From Catenovulum agarivorans YM01 (GTDB lineage Bacteria; Pseudomonadota; Gammaproteobacteria; Enterobacterales; Alteromonadaceae): a DNA stretch of 64,000 bases. Of this stretch, positions 17,759 through 28,654 are shown piece by piece. The notes under the pieces were generated by a model. That model was given only the letters and a program-made list of their open reading frames with translations, searched no databases and was not told the DNA's origin. The DNA lies in assembly GCF_000281085.1 (NCBI RefSeq), contig NZ_JH767525.1:62307-126306 (forward strand), written 5' to 3'. The position numbers were made by a program, and so were the translations under genes. Numbering within the stretch: position 1 is the stretch's first letter; each line of letters begins with the position of its first letter.

Positions 17759-18841
17759 TTAGCTCAACAAAGACTTACCGTTGCGAACAAACGCAGGTTT
17801 AACTACTTTCACTGTAACCCACTTTTTGCGCATTTCAACTTCAACTTCATCACCTGTTGCAACAGGTACACGCGCAAATGCAATGCTGTGGCCTAAAGTT
17901 GGAGAAAATGTACCACTGGTAATTATGCCTTCGCCTGCTTCACAGCGAATTTTGCTGCCTGCACGAAGTACACCTTTGTCTAACATAACCAAACCAACTA
18001 ATTTTTCAGTTTGATTATTTTTGTATTCTGTTAATGCTTGGCGACCAACAAAGTCACGTGCTTCTGGTTGCCAAGCGATTGTCCAGCCCATATTTGCCGC
18101 TAGTGGCGAGACATTTTCATCCATGTCTTGGCCATATAAATTCATGCCTGCTTCTAAACGCAAGGTATCACGTGCACCTAAACCACAAGGCACAACACCT
18201 GCGTCGACTAATTTTTGCCAAAAGTCAGGGGCTTGTTCATTAGCTAATAAAATTTCGTAGCCAGCTTCACCAGTGTAGCCTGTTGTGGCGATAAATAAAT
18301 CACCAGCTTGCACACCAAAAAATGGTTTCATACCTGCAACAGCTTGTTGCTGTTCTGCAGTTAATAAACCACCCACAATTGAAACCGCTTCTGGGCCTTG
18401 CACTGCGATCATTGCAAGCTCAGCACGTTCAGTTAAAGTTACTTCAAAATCTGCTGCAACTTTATTTAACCAAGCTAAATCTTTTTCACGTGTGGCTGAA
18501 TTCACAACCAAACGATAATCAGTTTCGCTGAAATAATAAACAATTAAATCGTCAATCACCCCACCTTGCTCATTTAACATGCCTGAATATAAGGCTTTGC
18601 CTTTGACAGTTAATTTAGCTACATCATTAGCTAATAACTTTTGTAAAAAGGCTTGAGCTTGTGCGCCTTTAGCGTCAACCACTGTCATATGTGACACATC
18701 AAACATACCCGCTTTTTCACGCACTACTTGATGTTCTTCAATTTGTGAACCATAACGAATTGGCATTTCCCAGCCGTGAAAATCGACCATTTTCGCGCCA
18801 GCTTCTAAGTGTTTTGCATGTAGTACAGTTTTGAGTGTCAT
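17759..18841 (-). CDS. gcvT: aminomethyltransferase, T protein
   Basis: This 360-residue tetrahydrofolate-dependent T protein releases ammonia and forms methylene-tetrahydrofolate from GcvH-bound aminomethyl. Motifs include [14 protein letters not shown] and FDVSHM near the N-terminus, [11 protein letters not shown] in the middle, and [20 protein letters not shown] carrying the folate-site aspartate region. It is the first gene of the gcv cluster. A TATAAT hexamer lies 47 bases upstream, in the 90-base gap after the preceding same-strand gene. Confidence 0.97.
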   Translation of the reverse strand: MTLKTVLHAKHLEAGAKMVDFHGWEMPIRYGSQIEEHQVVREKAGMFDVSHMTVVDAKGAQAQAFLQKLLANDVAKLTVKGKALYSGMLNEQGGVIDDLIVYYFSETDYRLVVNSATREKDLAWLNKVAADFEVTLTERAELAMIAVQGPEAVSIVGGLLTAEQQQAVAGMKPFFGVQAGDLFIATTGYTGEAGYEILLANEQAPDFWQKLVDAGVVPCGLGARDTLRLEAGMNLYGQDMDENVSPLAANMGWTIAWQPEARDFVGRQALTEYKNNQTEKLVGLVMLDKGVLRAGSKIRCEAGEGIITSGTFSPTLGHSIAFARVPVATGDEVEVEMRKKWVTVKVVKPAFVRNGKSLLS

Positions 18842-18887
18842 AACGAGTTGTAAACCAGTTTTGTGGGGGTCAAAATTTAGGCGGCGA

Positions 18888-18893
18888 ATTATA
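18888..18893 (-). promoter_or_regulatory. -10 element of the gcvT promoter
   Basis: A consensus TATAAT in the minus-strand direction, about 47 bases upstream of the gcvT ATG. The leader would be only about 40 bases, leaving no room for a glycine riboswitch. The -35 match is weak. Confidence 0.5.
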
Positions 18894-18931
18894 ACCGAGT
18901 TGTTGTAACAAACCTAGTTTTTATCCAATTT

Positions 18932-19870
18932 TTATTGGAGCTTTTTATTGCAGTTAAAATTGAGTTCGTCTGCGAGTATATATAATGAATCAAAGTCGAC
19001 CACATTAGCTAATTGCTCACCAAAGATTCGGCTCAGTAGCGGCTCATTTATATAATAATCTTGGTAACACGCGTTTAAAAATAACGTCTGCTCTGGTGCT
19101 GGGTGGTTTAATAACTTAAGTTTGGCAGTCAGTAACATGTTTGGGTAATCAGCATAACTAGCCAACATAGCACCCGCATTGTAACTTCCTGACGAAAAAC
19201 CTATGCTAATAACCTTTTGTTGAAACAAATATTGCAGCACAGTGCGGCCTGTGGCGTCATCGTACAACTCGTCATCTGGCAATAAAACAAACACATCACC
19301 TAATATGCTGGCTTTTTTTATCAGCTCAAATTCTTTTTCGACCGCTTGATTTGTACTTAATATTTGCAATTCAGGCCACTCTTTTGATAAACGGCTAATT
19401 AAACCTAAATTCTTACTGACTGAAACTAAATTATGGTCGGCAAATATTTTGTCAGTTAAGTAACGTAAACGCTCAACAGATGCATTTTCATTTATGTAAA
19501 CCCAGCTCGAACAATGCTTTTGCGCTTGGCATCTTAATTGTTCAAGTTTTTTACCTTCTTGTTCATTTACGCCCAACACAACGGCAAATAATTCGTGCGC
19601 GTTTTTTACATGAGTGGCCAGGTGATATGCATTGTCATAACCAGCAACCAGCACACTATCTTGCTCGCTAGGTGCTGCATAAAAAGGCACCAGCTCAATT
19701 TCTGGTGCCAATAAAGTTTGGGTATATTGAAACTGAGCTTTAGAAAATTGATAAGGTGGAAAATAAAAACCTGCGGTCAACTCAGTTGCATTTGCAATAA
19801 ATGATTGTGGTAAGCAACTCAAACAAACCCACCACACCAAAGGCAATAATTTTGCTGTTTTTAACCACAT
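18932..19870 (-). CDS. periplasmic protein, possibly ABC substrate-binding-like
   Basis: This 312-residue protein has a signal peptide of about 28 residues (LPLVWWVCLSCLPQSFIANA). The mature part alternates short hydrophobic strands and helices, including VLVAGYDNAYHL, FVLLPDDELYDD and ISIGFSSGSYNAGAMLASYADY. The latter two resemble the late strands of type 1 periplasmic binding folds of the ABC_sub_bind kind. It has several cysteines (CQAQKHC, CYQDYY, FNCNKK) that may form disulfides. No transporter genes are adjacent. It is divergent from barA, 104 bases apart, so it could feed a ligand signal to a sensor, which is inference. Family assignment is tentative. Confidence 0.55.
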   Translation of the reverse strand: MWLKTAKLLPLVWWVCLSCLPQSFIANATELTAGFYFPPYQFSKAQFQYTQTLLAPEIELVPFYAAPSEQDSVLVAGYDNAYHLATHVKNAHELFAVVLGVNEQEGKKLEQLRCQAQKHCSSWVYINENASVERLRYLTDKIFADHNLVSVSKNLGLISRLSKEWPELQILSTNQAVEKEFELIKKASILGDVFVLLPDDELYDDATGRTVLQYLFQQKVISIGFSSGSYNAGAMLASYADYPNMLLTAKLKLLNHPAPEQTLFLNACYQDYYINEPLLSRIFGEQLANVVDFDSLYILADELNFNCNKKLQ

Positions 19871-19974
19871 AAACGCACATTACTCACAAATAGTTATTCC
19901 GTTTTAGGCAAATTTAACGTTATAGTTAGATTTATTGGAAGCCGTTTCATAGCAGATTAACCTGTAGAATTAGC

Positions 19975-22749
19975 ATGTTCAAACCCAGTATTCTTTTTAA
20001 CGCGATTTTTTTTGCAATTATACCTAGCATTCTAATGACCATAGGTATTTGTGGTTATATTGTGCACGCAACCAGTGTTGAGCGCGATAAGTTAATTGAA
20101 GAACAGGCGGTTAATCTAGTTGATTCAATTGCTTATGCCAGCGAATATAACTTAATTAGCTTAAACAAAGTTGGTTTACAAAGTAAGTTGCGTGATATCA
20201 ATGCCACTTCATCTTTGCCTATCTCTAATATATTAATTTACGACGAAACTGGCGAGTTATTTGTCGCGTCGAATTACACCCAATTAGGCTTTAGTTACCA
20301 TACCAGTAGTCACTTGGGTACCCAACTACATAGACCCAACAGTCAAAAACTCATTGTAAATTCGCCTATCTTCGCCTTTGATAGCAGTTTTAACCAAACC
20401 GCTCAGTGGCAATCAAGTCAGCAAACTCAACAACCTATTGGCCATATCGTATTGGTACTAGATTTATCCGCCGAAACTTATCAAAGATTTATTACAAACT
20501 TAAATTTATTTGTGCTCATCGGCATCGCCGCCATTTTAACCGCCATGTTAATGATAGCCTTAGTTAACCGTGTTATCCGCCCTGTGCAAGCCTTCGTACA
20601 AGCAGTAAAGCGTATTGGGAGTGGCGATCTAAAATTTAGGCTGGACATTCCTGTGCAGTACGAATTTAACGACTTAAAAGATGGTATTAATGTGATGGCG
20701 GCGCAATTACAACATCACCAAGCTAAATTAGAATCAGAAATTGAAGACGCAACACGCGACCTACAGCAAAATCTACTCTTGGTAGAAGAGAAAAACGCTG
20801 AGCTAGATATAGCACGTAAAGAAGCACTTGAAGCGAGTAAAGTTAAGTCGCAATTCTTAGCGACCATGAGTCATGAAGTACGTACACCGCTTAACGCAAT
20901 TGTTGGTTTTACTAAAGAATTAGAAAAAGCTCAATTAGAAGAACCGTATAAAGACTATGTCACAACAATTAACGCATCGGCCGACAACTTAATCGCAATT
21001 GTTAATGATGTACTCGATTTCTCAAAAATTGAAGCTGGTAAAATTGAGTTAGACCACTCTGCTTTCAACCTAATGCAAACGGTGGAAGATGTCACTAAAC
21101 TGATGTCGCGTGATGCTTTTACCAAAGGTTTAGTCTTCTCTGTTGAATCTGATGCACTGCCAATTGCAGCTATTGGTGACCAACATAGATTTAAACAAAT
21201 TCTGACCAACCTATTGTCCAACGCAATAAAATTTACCCCAAAAGGTTTTGTTATTTTACGTTTAAAAATAGAGTCTGTGTCTGAAAGCCAGCATATGCTG
21301 ACGGTTGAAGTACAAGATTCAGGTATAGGCATAAGTAGAGATAAACAAAGCAAATTGTTTAAAGCCTTTCATCAAGCAGATGCAAGTACCACCAGAAAAT
21401 ACGGTGGTACTGGTTTAGGTTTAGCCATTACCCATGGTTTGGTCAGCAAAATGAATGGTAAATTGAGCATAGACAGCGCTTTAGGTAAAGGCTCCACTTT
21501 TACCTTACAGCTACCAATTACCACATCTAAACCAAGCACTATAGATAAAATGCAAAAATTGCATAAAGCATTGGTGTTAGATCCCCATTCAGTAACCTAC
21601 ACTGCATATCGCCAATTGTTCCAACAACTAGGTATTGCAGCAGATATTTATTCTGAAACCGAAGAATGGGAAACCCAAGTCCGCCAAATTGAAAACTACG
21701 ACTTAATTGTAATCGCCAGTGATTCAGACGAAGAGTCACTCGAGTTATTGCCGTTACAAGCAGCATTTGCGGCTAAACAACAATGTAATGCTTTGATTTT
21801 ACTGTCAGTACCGCTTTATAGCTCACTACCGGAAGAACACAAAAAGATGCTCGGTGACTGGCCTGTTACCGAAAAACCATTTACCTTGTGTAAATTAGAG
21901 AATGCCTGGCGGAAATACGACAGATTAACTTGGTTAGCCGATGAAAGTTTGGACGCCGTCAATCAAGACATTATTCAATCTGGCTCAAAAATAAAAATGT
22001 TAGCGGTAGATGACAACGAAACTAACTTAAAGTTGCTCTCCGCTATTTTGCGCAACGGTCGTGTTGAATTAACCACAACAACTTCAGGGAAGTTAGCTTG
22101 TGAAATTGCCGAACAAGATGAATTCGACATTATTTTAATGGATGTACAAATGCCAGAAATGGACGGTGTGCAAACCACAGCGCGCATTCGCCAAGGCAAA
22201 CTTAATCGCTCTACGCCTATTATTGCTTTTACCGCTCATGCGTTTAAAGAAGAACGCGAAAACTTATTGAAAAACGGTATGGACGATTACCTAGCTAAAC
22301 CAATTGATATGGATAAATTTAATCAATTGGTGGCAAAATGGGTCATAGGTGCTGCAGATTTTGCCGAACAACAAAAACACAAACGCAGTCATTCAGTGAT
22401 TAAACATGGCATTGACTGGTCGCTGGCGCTAGAAAAAGCCGCCAACAACCACAAGACAGCAGTAGAAATGTTAACTATGCTGATTTCTACCTTTGATGGG
22501 GTAAAACAAGATATAAACACCGCGCTAGCCAACAATGATCAAGCAGCGCTACTCAACGTAATCCACAAGTTTCATGGGTCTACTTGTTACTCTGGAGTGC
22601 CCTATCTACGCCAGCTTGCGAACAACATTGAATCACAACTTAAAAAAGGTGTGTTAGTAAATGTTGAAGAACAACTGGAAAAATTGTCCAATGAAATGGA
22701 TAATGTCGCGTCTGGATTGTCCGCAATCCCTCAAAACAAGCCTAATTAA
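19975..22749 (+). CDS. barA: BarA-type hybrid sensor histidine kinase
   Basis: The 924-residue protein has two membrane segments (about 8-30 and 176-196) flanking a periplasmic sensor. A HAMP domain with a following coiled coil leads to a HisKA domain with MSHEVRTPLN (His300), and an ATPase domain with TGLGLAITHGL. A degenerate receiver-like region is followed by an intact receiver (phospho-Asp723 in LMDVQMPEMDG) and a C-terminal Hpt domain (His864 in HKFHGSTCYSGVP). Order, length and the Hpt sequence match E. coli BarA, which phosphorylates UvrY/GacA to drive Csr small RNAs. No response regulator gene is nearby, which is usual for barA. Confidence 0.87.
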   Translation: MFKPSILFNAIFFAIIPSILMTIGICGYIVHATSVERDKLIEEQAVNLVDSIAYASEYNLISLNKVGLQSKLRDINATSSLPISNILIYDETGELFVASNYTQLGFSYHTSSHLGTQLHRPNSQKLIVNSPIFAFDSSFNQTAQWQSSQQTQQPIGHIVLVLDLSAETYQRFITNLNLFVLIGIAAILTAMLMIALVNRVIRPVQAFVQAVKRIGSGDLKFRLDIPVQYEFNDLKDGINVMAAQLQHHQAKLESEIEDATRDLQQNLLLVEEKNAELDIARKEALEASKVKSQFLATMSHEVRTPLNAIVGFTKELEKAQLEEPYKDYVTTINASADNLIAIVNDVLDFSKIEAGKIELDHSAFNLMQTVEDVTKLMSRDAFTKGLVFSVESDALPIAAIGDQHRFKQILTNLLSNAIKFTPKGFVILRLKIESVSESQHMLTVEVQDSGIGISRDKQSKLFKAFHQADASTTRKYGGTGLGLAITHGLVSKMNGKLSIDSALGKGSTFTLQLPITTSKPSTIDKMQKLHKALVLDPHSVTYTAYRQLFQQLGIAADIYSETEEWETQVRQIENYDLIVIASDSDEESLELLPLQAAFAAKQQCNALILLSVPLYSSLPEEHKKMLGDWPVTEKPFTLCKLENAWRKYDRLTWLADESLDAVNQDIIQSGSKIKMLAVDDNETNLKLLSAILRNGRVELTTTTSGKLACEIAEQDEFDIILMDVQMPEMDGVQTTARIRQGKLNRSTPIIAFTAHAFKEERENLLKNGMDDYLAKPIDMDKFNQLVAKWVIGAADFAEQQKHKRSHSVIKHGIDWSLALEKAANNHKTAVEMLTMLISTFDGVKQDINTALANNDQAALLNVIHKFHGSTCYSGVPYLRQLANNIESQLKKGVLVNVEEQLEKLSNEMDNVASGLSAIPQNKPN

Positions 22750-22784
22750 CTAATAGCGTAATAGAATTGGTATATATCTGGATG

Positions 22785-22807
22785 GAATAAAAAATTAATA
22801 TTTATTC
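22785..22807 (+). promoter_or_regulatory. inverted repeat upstream of cysJ, candidate regulator site
   Basis: GAATAAA (22785-22791) and TTTATTC (22801-22807) are perfect complements with a nine-base spacer, 64 bases before cysJ. An activator such as CysB could bind here, but the match to any known consensus is not strong. Confidence 0.3.
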
Positions 22808-22870
22808 TTTCCAGTTATCAATATCCCAACTAAGCTATAGCGCTAAATCAAGTCACGGATTTTTGGGAAT

Positions 22871-24667
22871 ATGTCTTCGCAAAACACAGAACTTACAAGC
22901 CCTTTGGCAGCTGAGCAATTAACTCAGTTAAATAAAATTACCGCAGGTATGTCTGCTAACCAACTTTCTTGGGTAAGCGGCTACTTATACGGCTTAGCAC
23001 AAGCTGGCGCGGGTTCATTGCCAGCAGCTGGTGTACCAGCAGCGCCTGCTGAGCTACCTACTTTAACCGTTTTGTATGGTTCACAAACCGGTAACGCAAA
23101 AGGTGTTGCACAACAAGCAGCGGCAGCCGCTGAAGCAGCAGGCTTAAAAGTACGCTGTGTTTCTATGGGCGATTACAAAGCCAAAGAATTAAAATCTGAG
23201 ACGCACGTATTAATCACCTCTTGCACTCAAGGTGAAGGTGATCCACCAGATGACGCTATTGAATTCCACGCTTTCTTAGCTGGCAAAAAAGCACCTAAAT
23301 TAGCAGGTGTTAAATATTCTGTATTAGCGCTAGGTGACTCTTCATACGAATTTTTCTGCCAAACTGGTAAAGATTTCGACGAGCGTTTCGCTAAATTAGG
23401 CGCAACTGCAATTGAACCTCGTGTTGATTGTGACGTTGAATACGAAGAGCCAGCAGCCGGTTGGATTGAACGAGCTGTTGCCGCTATGGCAAAAGACATG
23501 CAAGCAGGTGTTGCGCAAGTAACAGTTTCTGCGGCTGCTACACCAGCAGCAAGTGCTTCTGCTTACAACAAAAAGAATCCTTTCACGGCAACTTTAGAAA
23601 CCAACCAGAAAATTACTGGTCGGGATTCGGTTAAAGATATCCGTCACTTCGAGATTTCTTTAGAAGGTTCTGGTTTAACTTATCAGCCGGGTGATTCTTT
23701 AGGTATATGGTTCCGCAACGACGAAAAGAACGTTGACGAAATCATTGAAAAATTAGGCTTAGATGCAACAGCAACTATCGAAATTGATGGTGAGCAAGTT
23801 GCAGTGCGTGACGCATTAATTCGTCACTACGAATTAACTTTGAGCCATCCTGGTTTTGTTAGCAAATATGCTGAAGTAACTGCTAATGCTGAACTTGCAA
23901 AATTAGCTGAAGATCGCCAAGCATTACGTGAATATATTGATGTTCGCCAAATTATCGACATCATTCGTGAACATGCAGCAAAAATTTCTGCCGAGCAATT
24001 AGTAAGCTGTTTGCGTCGTTTAACCCCACGTTTGTACTCAATCGCTTCTAGCCAAGCTGAAGTTGAAGAAGAAGTACACTTAACTGTTGGTGTTGTGCGT
24101 TACGATGCATTCGGTGAAGAGCACTTTGGTGGCGCGTCTGGTTTCTTAGCCGAGCGTTTAGAAGAAGGCGGCGAAGTAGACGTATTTGTTGAGCACAGCC
24201 ACTTCCGTTTACCAGAAGATAACTCACCTGTGATCATGGTTGGCCCAGGTACAGGTATCGCACCTTTCCGCGCATTCATGCAAGAAATTGATTCAGTTGA
24301 GCGTGAAAATGAAACTTGGTTATTCTTTGGTAACCCAACTTTCACTGAAGATTTCTTATACCAAGTTGAATGGCAAAGTTATCTAAAAGACGGTGTATTA
24401 ACTAAAATTGATTTAGCTTTCTCTCGTGACCAAGCAGAAAAAATCTACGTACAAGATCGTATGTTAGAAAAAGCTGCGGAGCTATGGGCTTGGTTAGAAA
24501 AAGGCGCGTATTTCTATGTGTGTGGTGATGCTAATCGTATGGCGAAAGACGTACACGAAGCATTAGTAAGCATAGTTGAACAGCAAGGTGGCAAGAGCCG
24601 TGAAGAAGCTGAAAACTATGTTAGTGAATTACGCAAAAACAAACGTTACCAGAGAGATGTTTACTAA
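22871..24667 (+). CDS. cysJ: sulfite reductase (NADPH) flavoprotein alpha subunit
   Basis: This 598-residue diflavin reductase has an N-terminal FMN (flavodoxin) domain with LYGSQTGNAKG and LALGDSSYEFFC. The FAD domain contains RLYSIASSQ, and the NADPH domain has GPGTGIAPFRAFMQE and ends KRYQRDVY. It passes electrons from NADPH to CysI for six-electron reduction of sulfite to sulfide. Length matches E. coli CysJ. It is the first gene of cysJ-cysI-cysH-cysG. Its stop shares one base with the cysI start (TAATG), indicating coupled translation. Confidence 0.97.
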   Translation: MSSQNTELTSPLAAEQLTQLNKITAGMSANQLSWVSGYLYGLAQAGAGSLPAAGVPAAPAELPTLTVLYGSQTGNAKGVAQQAAAAAEAAGLKVRCVSMGDYKAKELKSETHVLITSCTQGEGDPPDDAIEFHAFLAGKKAPKLAGVKYSVLALGDSSYEFFCQTGKDFDERFAKLGATAIEPRVDCDVEYEEPAAGWIERAVAAMAKDMQAGVAQVTVSAAATPAASASAYNKKNPFTATLETNQKITGRDSVKDIRHFEISLEGSGLTYQPGDSLGIWFRNDEKNVDEIIEKLGLDATATIEIDGEQVAVRDALIRHYELTLSHPGFVSKYAEVTANAELAKLAEDRQALREYIDVRQIIDIIREHAAKISAEQLVSCLRRLTPRLYSIASSQAEVEEEVHLTVGVVRYDAFGEEHFGGASGFLAERLEEGGEVDVFVEHSHFRLPEDNSPVIMVGPGTGIAPFRAFMQEIDSVERENETWLFFGNPTFTEDFLYQVEWQSYLKDGVLTKIDLAFSRDQAEKIYVQDRMLEKAAELWAWLEKGAYFYVCGDANRMAKDVHEALVSIVEQQGGKSREEAENYVSELRKNKRYQRDVY

Positions 24668-26370
24668 TGAGCGAAAAGAAATTAGCAGCCAACGAATATT
24701 TAAAAATTAACAGCAACTACTTGCGTGGCACGTTAGAAGAAAGTGTAGCCAACCAAGTAACAGGTGCTGTTGCTGACGATGATACTCAGTTAACTAAGTT
24801 CCACGGTTTCTACATGCAAGACGACCGTGATATTCGTAACGAGCGTAAGCAACAAAAATTAGAGCCGAAACATACATTTATGTTACGTGCACGTATCCCT
24901 GGTGGTGTAATTGATATGCCGCAGTGGTTACAAATAGACCAAATTGCTGAAGAATTGACTGATTACAACTCAATTCGTTTAACGACGCGTCAAACTTTCC
25001 AATACCACGGTATTTTAAAACGTAACTTAAAACCGTTAATTAAAGGTTTGTACCAAGTTAAATTAGACTCAATTGCCGCCTGTGGTGACGTTAACCGTAA
25101 CGTTATGGCAACCACTAACCCAATTCAAACTCAGTTGCAAAAAGAAGTGCACGAATGGTCAGTTAAAATTTCTGAGCATTTATTGCCAAAAACTCGTGCG
25201 TACTTTGAGTTATGGTTAGATGAAGAAAAATTAGAAACCCCAGCAGACGTTGAGCAAGAGCCTGTTTACGGTAAAACTTATTTACCACGTAAATTTAAAA
25301 TTGCAGTTGCTGTACCTCCGTATAATGATGTTGACATCAGCGCCAACGATTTAAGCTTTATCGCCATTGAAGACGGTAAAGGCGGCTTAGCTGGTTTTAA
25401 CGTATGTGCTGGTGGTGGTTTAGGTTCTACCCATGGTGACGTAAACACCTACCCTCAGTTAACTCGTGTTTTAGGTTTCTGTAAGTTAGAAGACACTCTT
25501 GATTTTGCTCAAGCTGTGATGATGACTCAACGTGACAATGGTAACCGTTACGACCGTAAACGCGCACGTACTAAGTACACAGTTGATGACATGGGTGTAG
25601 ATGCATTCCGTGAAGCAACTGAAAAACATGCTGGTAAAAAGTTTGAAGCTGCGCGTGATTATGAATTCACTAGCCAAGGTGATCGTTTTGGTTGGGTAGA
25701 AGACATGAACGGCAACTGGCACTTAACGCTTTTCTTAGAAGCTGGCCGTATTGTTGATGACGAACGTCGTACAATCAAAACAGGTTTACGCGAAATTGCT
25801 AAAGTTCACAAAGGTGAATACCGCATGACAGCTAACCAAAACATTATGATTGCCAACGTAGCTGCAGCAGACAAAGCTAAAATTGAAGACATGTGTAAAC
25901 AGTACGGTTTATTAGGTACTGAACATTCACCAATTATGCTTAATAGTATCGCTTGTGTTGCATTACCAACTTGTGCGTTAGCTATGGCTGAGTCAGAGCG
26001 TTATTTACCACGTTTAATTGAAAAATTTGACGTGTTAGCGCAAAAACACGGTGTTGGCGATCAAGAAATCGTAACACGTATGACAGGTTGTCCAAACGGC
26101 TGTGGTCGTCCTTTCTTAGCAGAAGTTGCTTTTGTTGGTAAAGGCCCAGGTAAATACAATATGTATTTAGGTGCTGACGGTAAAGGTACACGCTTAAATC
26201 AAATGTATCGCGAAAACATCGGCGAAGAAGAAATTCTAGCTGAAATGGATACTATCCTAGCGCGCTATAGCAAAGAAAGAGAACAAGACGAACGCTTTGG
26301 TGACTATGTTGTACGAATTGGTTTAGTTAAACCTGTATATGACGGTCGAGAGTTTCATGCCACAAATTGA
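24667..26370 (+). CDS. cysI: sulfite reductase (NADPH) hemoprotein beta subunit
   Basis: This 567-residue siroheme/4Fe-4S protein catalyses reduction of sulfite to sulfide. The siroheme-substrate region [12 protein letters not shown] and [14 protein letters not shown] are present, as are the four cluster cysteines in [11 protein letters not shown] and [10 protein letters not shown]. Length agrees with E. coli CysI. The start overlaps the cysJ stop, and its 3' end overlaps the beginning of cysH. Confidence 0.97.
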   Translation: MSEKKLAANEYLKINSNYLRGTLEESVANQVTGAVADDDTQLTKFHGFYMQDDRDIRNERKQQKLEPKHTFMLRARIPGGVIDMPQWLQIDQIAEELTDYNSIRLTTRQTFQYHGILKRNLKPLIKGLYQVKLDSIAACGDVNRNVMATTNPIQTQLQKEVHEWSVKISEHLLPKTRAYFELWLDEEKLETPADVEQEPVYGKTYLPRKFKIAVAVPPYNDVDISANDLSFIAIEDGKGGLAGFNVCAGGGLGSTHGDVNTYPQLTRVLGFCKLEDTLDFAQAVMMTQRDNGNRYDRKRARTKYTVDDMGVDAFREATEKHAGKKFEAARDYEFTSQGDRFGWVEDMNGNWHLTLFLEAGRIVDDERRTIKTGLREIAKVHKGEYRMTANQNIMIANVAAADKAKIEDMCKQYGLLGTEHSPIMLNSIACVALPTCALAMAESERYLPRLIEKFDVLAQKHGVGDQEIVTRMTGCPNGCGRPFLAEVAFVGKGPGKYNMYLGADGKGTRLNQMYRENIGEEEILAEMDTILARYSKEREQDERFGDYVVRIGLVKPVYDGREFHATN

Positions 26371-27103
26371 TTTTGTAAAGCTACTTGAAGCAGACAAATC
26401 AGAACAAGTTGCAGCGTTAACGCAAGTTAACGCTGAGCTTGAACAACTGACGCCTCAGCAAAGAGTAGAATGGGCTGCTAAACACTTGCCTGGACCTCAA
26501 ATTCTTTCATCGAGTTTTGGTATCCAAGCGGCTGTTATGCTCAATTTAGTTAACTCAGCAATTCCACAAATTCCTGTGGTATTAACTGACACTGGCTACT
26601 TATTTCCAGAAACTTATGAGTTTATCGATCAGCTAACTGAACGCTTAAAGTTAAACTTAAAAGTGTACCGCTCACCATGGAGCCCTGCGTGGCAAGAACA
26701 ACGCTGGGGTAAATTGTGGGAGCAAGGTGTCGAAGGCATCGAAAAATATAATCAGATCAATAAAGTTGATCCGATGAAACAAGCTATGCAAGAGTTAGAT
26801 GCAAAAGTTTGGTACACAGGTTTACGCCGCGACCAAGCCAGCAGCCGAGCAAACTTGCCTGTATTACAAATTAGCGGTGGTCGTTATAAAGTTCAGCCAA
26901 TTATTGATTGGACGAATAAAGATGTACATTACTATTTGAAAGAGCATAACTTACCGTATCATCCATTATGGGATCAAGGTTATGTATCTGTTGGTGATTG
27001 GCATACCTCTCGCCCATTAGAATTGGGTATGACTGAAGAAGAAACTCGTTTCTTTGGTTTAAAACGTGAGTGTGGTCTTCACGAAGGTGGTAGCGGTATA
27101 TAA
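26357..27103 (+). CDS. cysH: phosphoadenylyl-sulfate (PAPS) reductase
   Basis: This thioredoxin-dependent enzyme reduces PAPS to sulfite. It has the PP-loop [11 protein letters not shown] near residue 55 and the redox cysteine in [10 protein letters not shown] near the C-terminus. The second cysteine pair of APS-type reductases is absent, so it is the PAPS form. I prefer the ATG at 26357 (MPQIDFVK, 248 residues); another in-frame ATG at 26339 would add six residues. Either way it overlaps the cysI 3' end. A hairpin overlapping its stop may reduce readthrough into cysG. Confidence 0.95.
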   Translation: MPQIDFVKLLEADKSEQVAALTQVNAELEQLTPQQRVEWAAKHLPGPQILSSSFGIQAAVMLNLVNSAIPQIPVVLTDTGYLFPETYEFIDQLTERLKLNLKVYRSPWSPAWQEQRWGKLWEQGVEGIEKYNQINKVDPMKQAMQELDAKVWYTGLRRDQASSRANLPVLQISGGRYKVQPIIDWTNKDVHYYLKEHNLPYHPLWDQGYVSVGDWHTSRPLELGMTEEETRFFGLKRECGLHEGGSGI

Positions 27104-27110
27104 CCGCTAC
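27090..27110 (+). terminator. hairpin at the end of cysH
   Basis: GTAGCGG and CCGCTAC pair perfectly across a seven-base loop that contains part of the stop codon. It is followed by a T-rich stretch (CTTTATCTTTTTATT). It is probably a terminator, perhaps partial, before cysG. Confidence 0.5.
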
Positions 27111-27220
27111 TCGCTTTATCTTTTTATTGTAATATCCCTGTATTTATTAAACCCCTTCCCTGCTTTTGCGTTAAACTTAGCAAAGATATCTCTAGACATT
27201 TTTAGTTGTTAAGGCTTGTT

Positions 27221-28642
27221 ATGGAACAGTTTCCAATCTTTTTAAATATGGCTAATTTCCCCTGTGCCGTTGTTGGTGGTGGCGAAGTTGCTTATCGAAA
27301 AATCAGCGCATTATTAAAAGCCAAAGCACTAATTTGTGTGATCTCACCTGAAATTAATGCCGACATTAATGCCTTAGTAGAAAACAAACAAATAGAATGG
27401 CTACAACAAAACTGGCAAGCAGACAGTATTGCAGGCAAACGTCTAGTGGTTGCCGCTACAGATAACAACCAAGTTAATAAACAAATTTTCGAATATTGTG
27501 AAGCGCATAATATTTTAGTGAATACAGTCGACCAACCTGATTTATGCCGTTACACCACACCATCTATTGTTGACCGCTCACCTATTGTTATTGCTATTTC
27601 ATCTGCAGGTATGAGCCCAGTTTTAGCAAGACGTATACGCGCTATGATAGAAACCGCGTTACCACAATCTTTATCTGGTATTGCCCAATATGCAGGCTCT
27701 ATTCGCGGCAAAATAAAAAATAAATTACCAACGATTGATTTGCGCCGTTTGTTTTGGGAAAAGTTTTTCTCAAGTTCAATCATGTCGCGTTTTGAGCAAA
27801 TGGCAGACAGCGAAAAAACTGACTTGGTGGATAATTTATTAGATGATACCCATGAACAAGGTGAGGTTTGGTTAGTTGGTGCTGGCCCTGGCGATCCTGA
27901 GCTTATCACCATTAAAGCGCTACAAAAGTTACAACTTGCAGATGTTGTGGTATATGACCGACTCGTCTCGGAAGACATTGTTAACCTAGCACGCAAAGAT
28001 GCTGAGTTTATTTGTGTTGGCAAACAGAAAAGTTTGCACATGAAACAACAGCAAGAAATTAATCAAATACTGGTTGATTTAGCTAAACAAGGTAAAAAAG
28101 TTTGCCGCTTAAAAGGTGGTGACCCGTTTATTTTTGGGCGTGGTGGTGAAGAATTAGAAACCTTAGTTGAGCAGCAAATTCCTTTCCAAGTGATTCCAGC
28201 TGTAACTGCAGCTGCCGGCTGTTCAAGTTATGCGGGTATTCCGTTAACCCATAGAGACTATGCGCGCAAAGTTACTTTTGTCACTGGGCAAAACAGTAAA
28301 GCGGGTGACGAGCCTGATTGGCAATCACTTATCCACCCTTATCATACCTTGTGTATTTACATGGGCTTGAGTAAAGCACAGCAGGTACAAGAAAACTTAA
28401 TTAAGCATGGTATGGCTGCCGATATGCCGGTTGCTATTGTTGAAAATGGCACAACTCAACATCAACGTGTGGTGACTGGTATTTTAAGTGAGTTAGGGCA
28501 ATTACAGCAGCAACACAACATCGGCTCACCTGCGTTATTAATAATCGGCCAAGTCGTTAAATTACATAGCTCGCTAGATTGGTTTACCCCTGATAGGCAA
28601 GAAAACGCCGGCGCATTTAAGAATTATTTGGCTGAGAAGTAG
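27221..28642 (+). CDS. cysG: siroheme synthase CysG (dehydrogenase/ferrochelatase plus SUMT)
   Basis: The 473-residue fusion protein makes siroheme for CysI. The N-terminal Met8-like part (VVGGGEVAYRK, NAD-binding) oxidises precorrin-2 and inserts iron. The C-terminal SUMT part (VGAGPGDPELITIKALQ, VVYDRLVS, RLKGGDPFIFGRGGEE, GIPLTHRDYA) methylates uroporphyrinogen III with SAM. AAGG lies seven bases before the ATG at 27221; an upstream in-frame TTG at 27206 is less likely. It lies 117 bases downstream of cysH. Confidence 0.95.
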   Translation: MEQFPIFLNMANFPCAVVGGGEVAYRKISALLKAKALICVISPEINADINALVENKQIEWLQQNWQADSIAGKRLVVAATDNNQVNKQIFEYCEAHNILVNTVDQPDLCRYTTPSIVDRSPIVIAISSAGMSPVLARRIRAMIETALPQSLSGIAQYAGSIRGKIKNKLPTIDLRRLFWEKFFSSSIMSRFEQMADSEKTDLVDNLLDDTHEQGEVWLVGAGPGDPELITIKALQKLQLADVVVYDRLVSEDIVNLARKDAEFICVGKQKSLHMKQQQEINQILVDLAKQGKKVCRLKGGDPFIFGRGGEELETLVEQQIPFQVIPAVTAAAGCSSYAGIPLTHRDYARKVTFVTGQNSKAGDEPDWQSLIHPYHTLCIYMGLSKAQQVQENLIKHGMAADMPVAIVENGTTQHQRVVTGILSELGQLQQQHNIGSPALLIIGQVVKLHSSLDWFTPDRQENAGAFKNYLAEK

Positions 28643-28654
28643 TGCAACCAAGTC

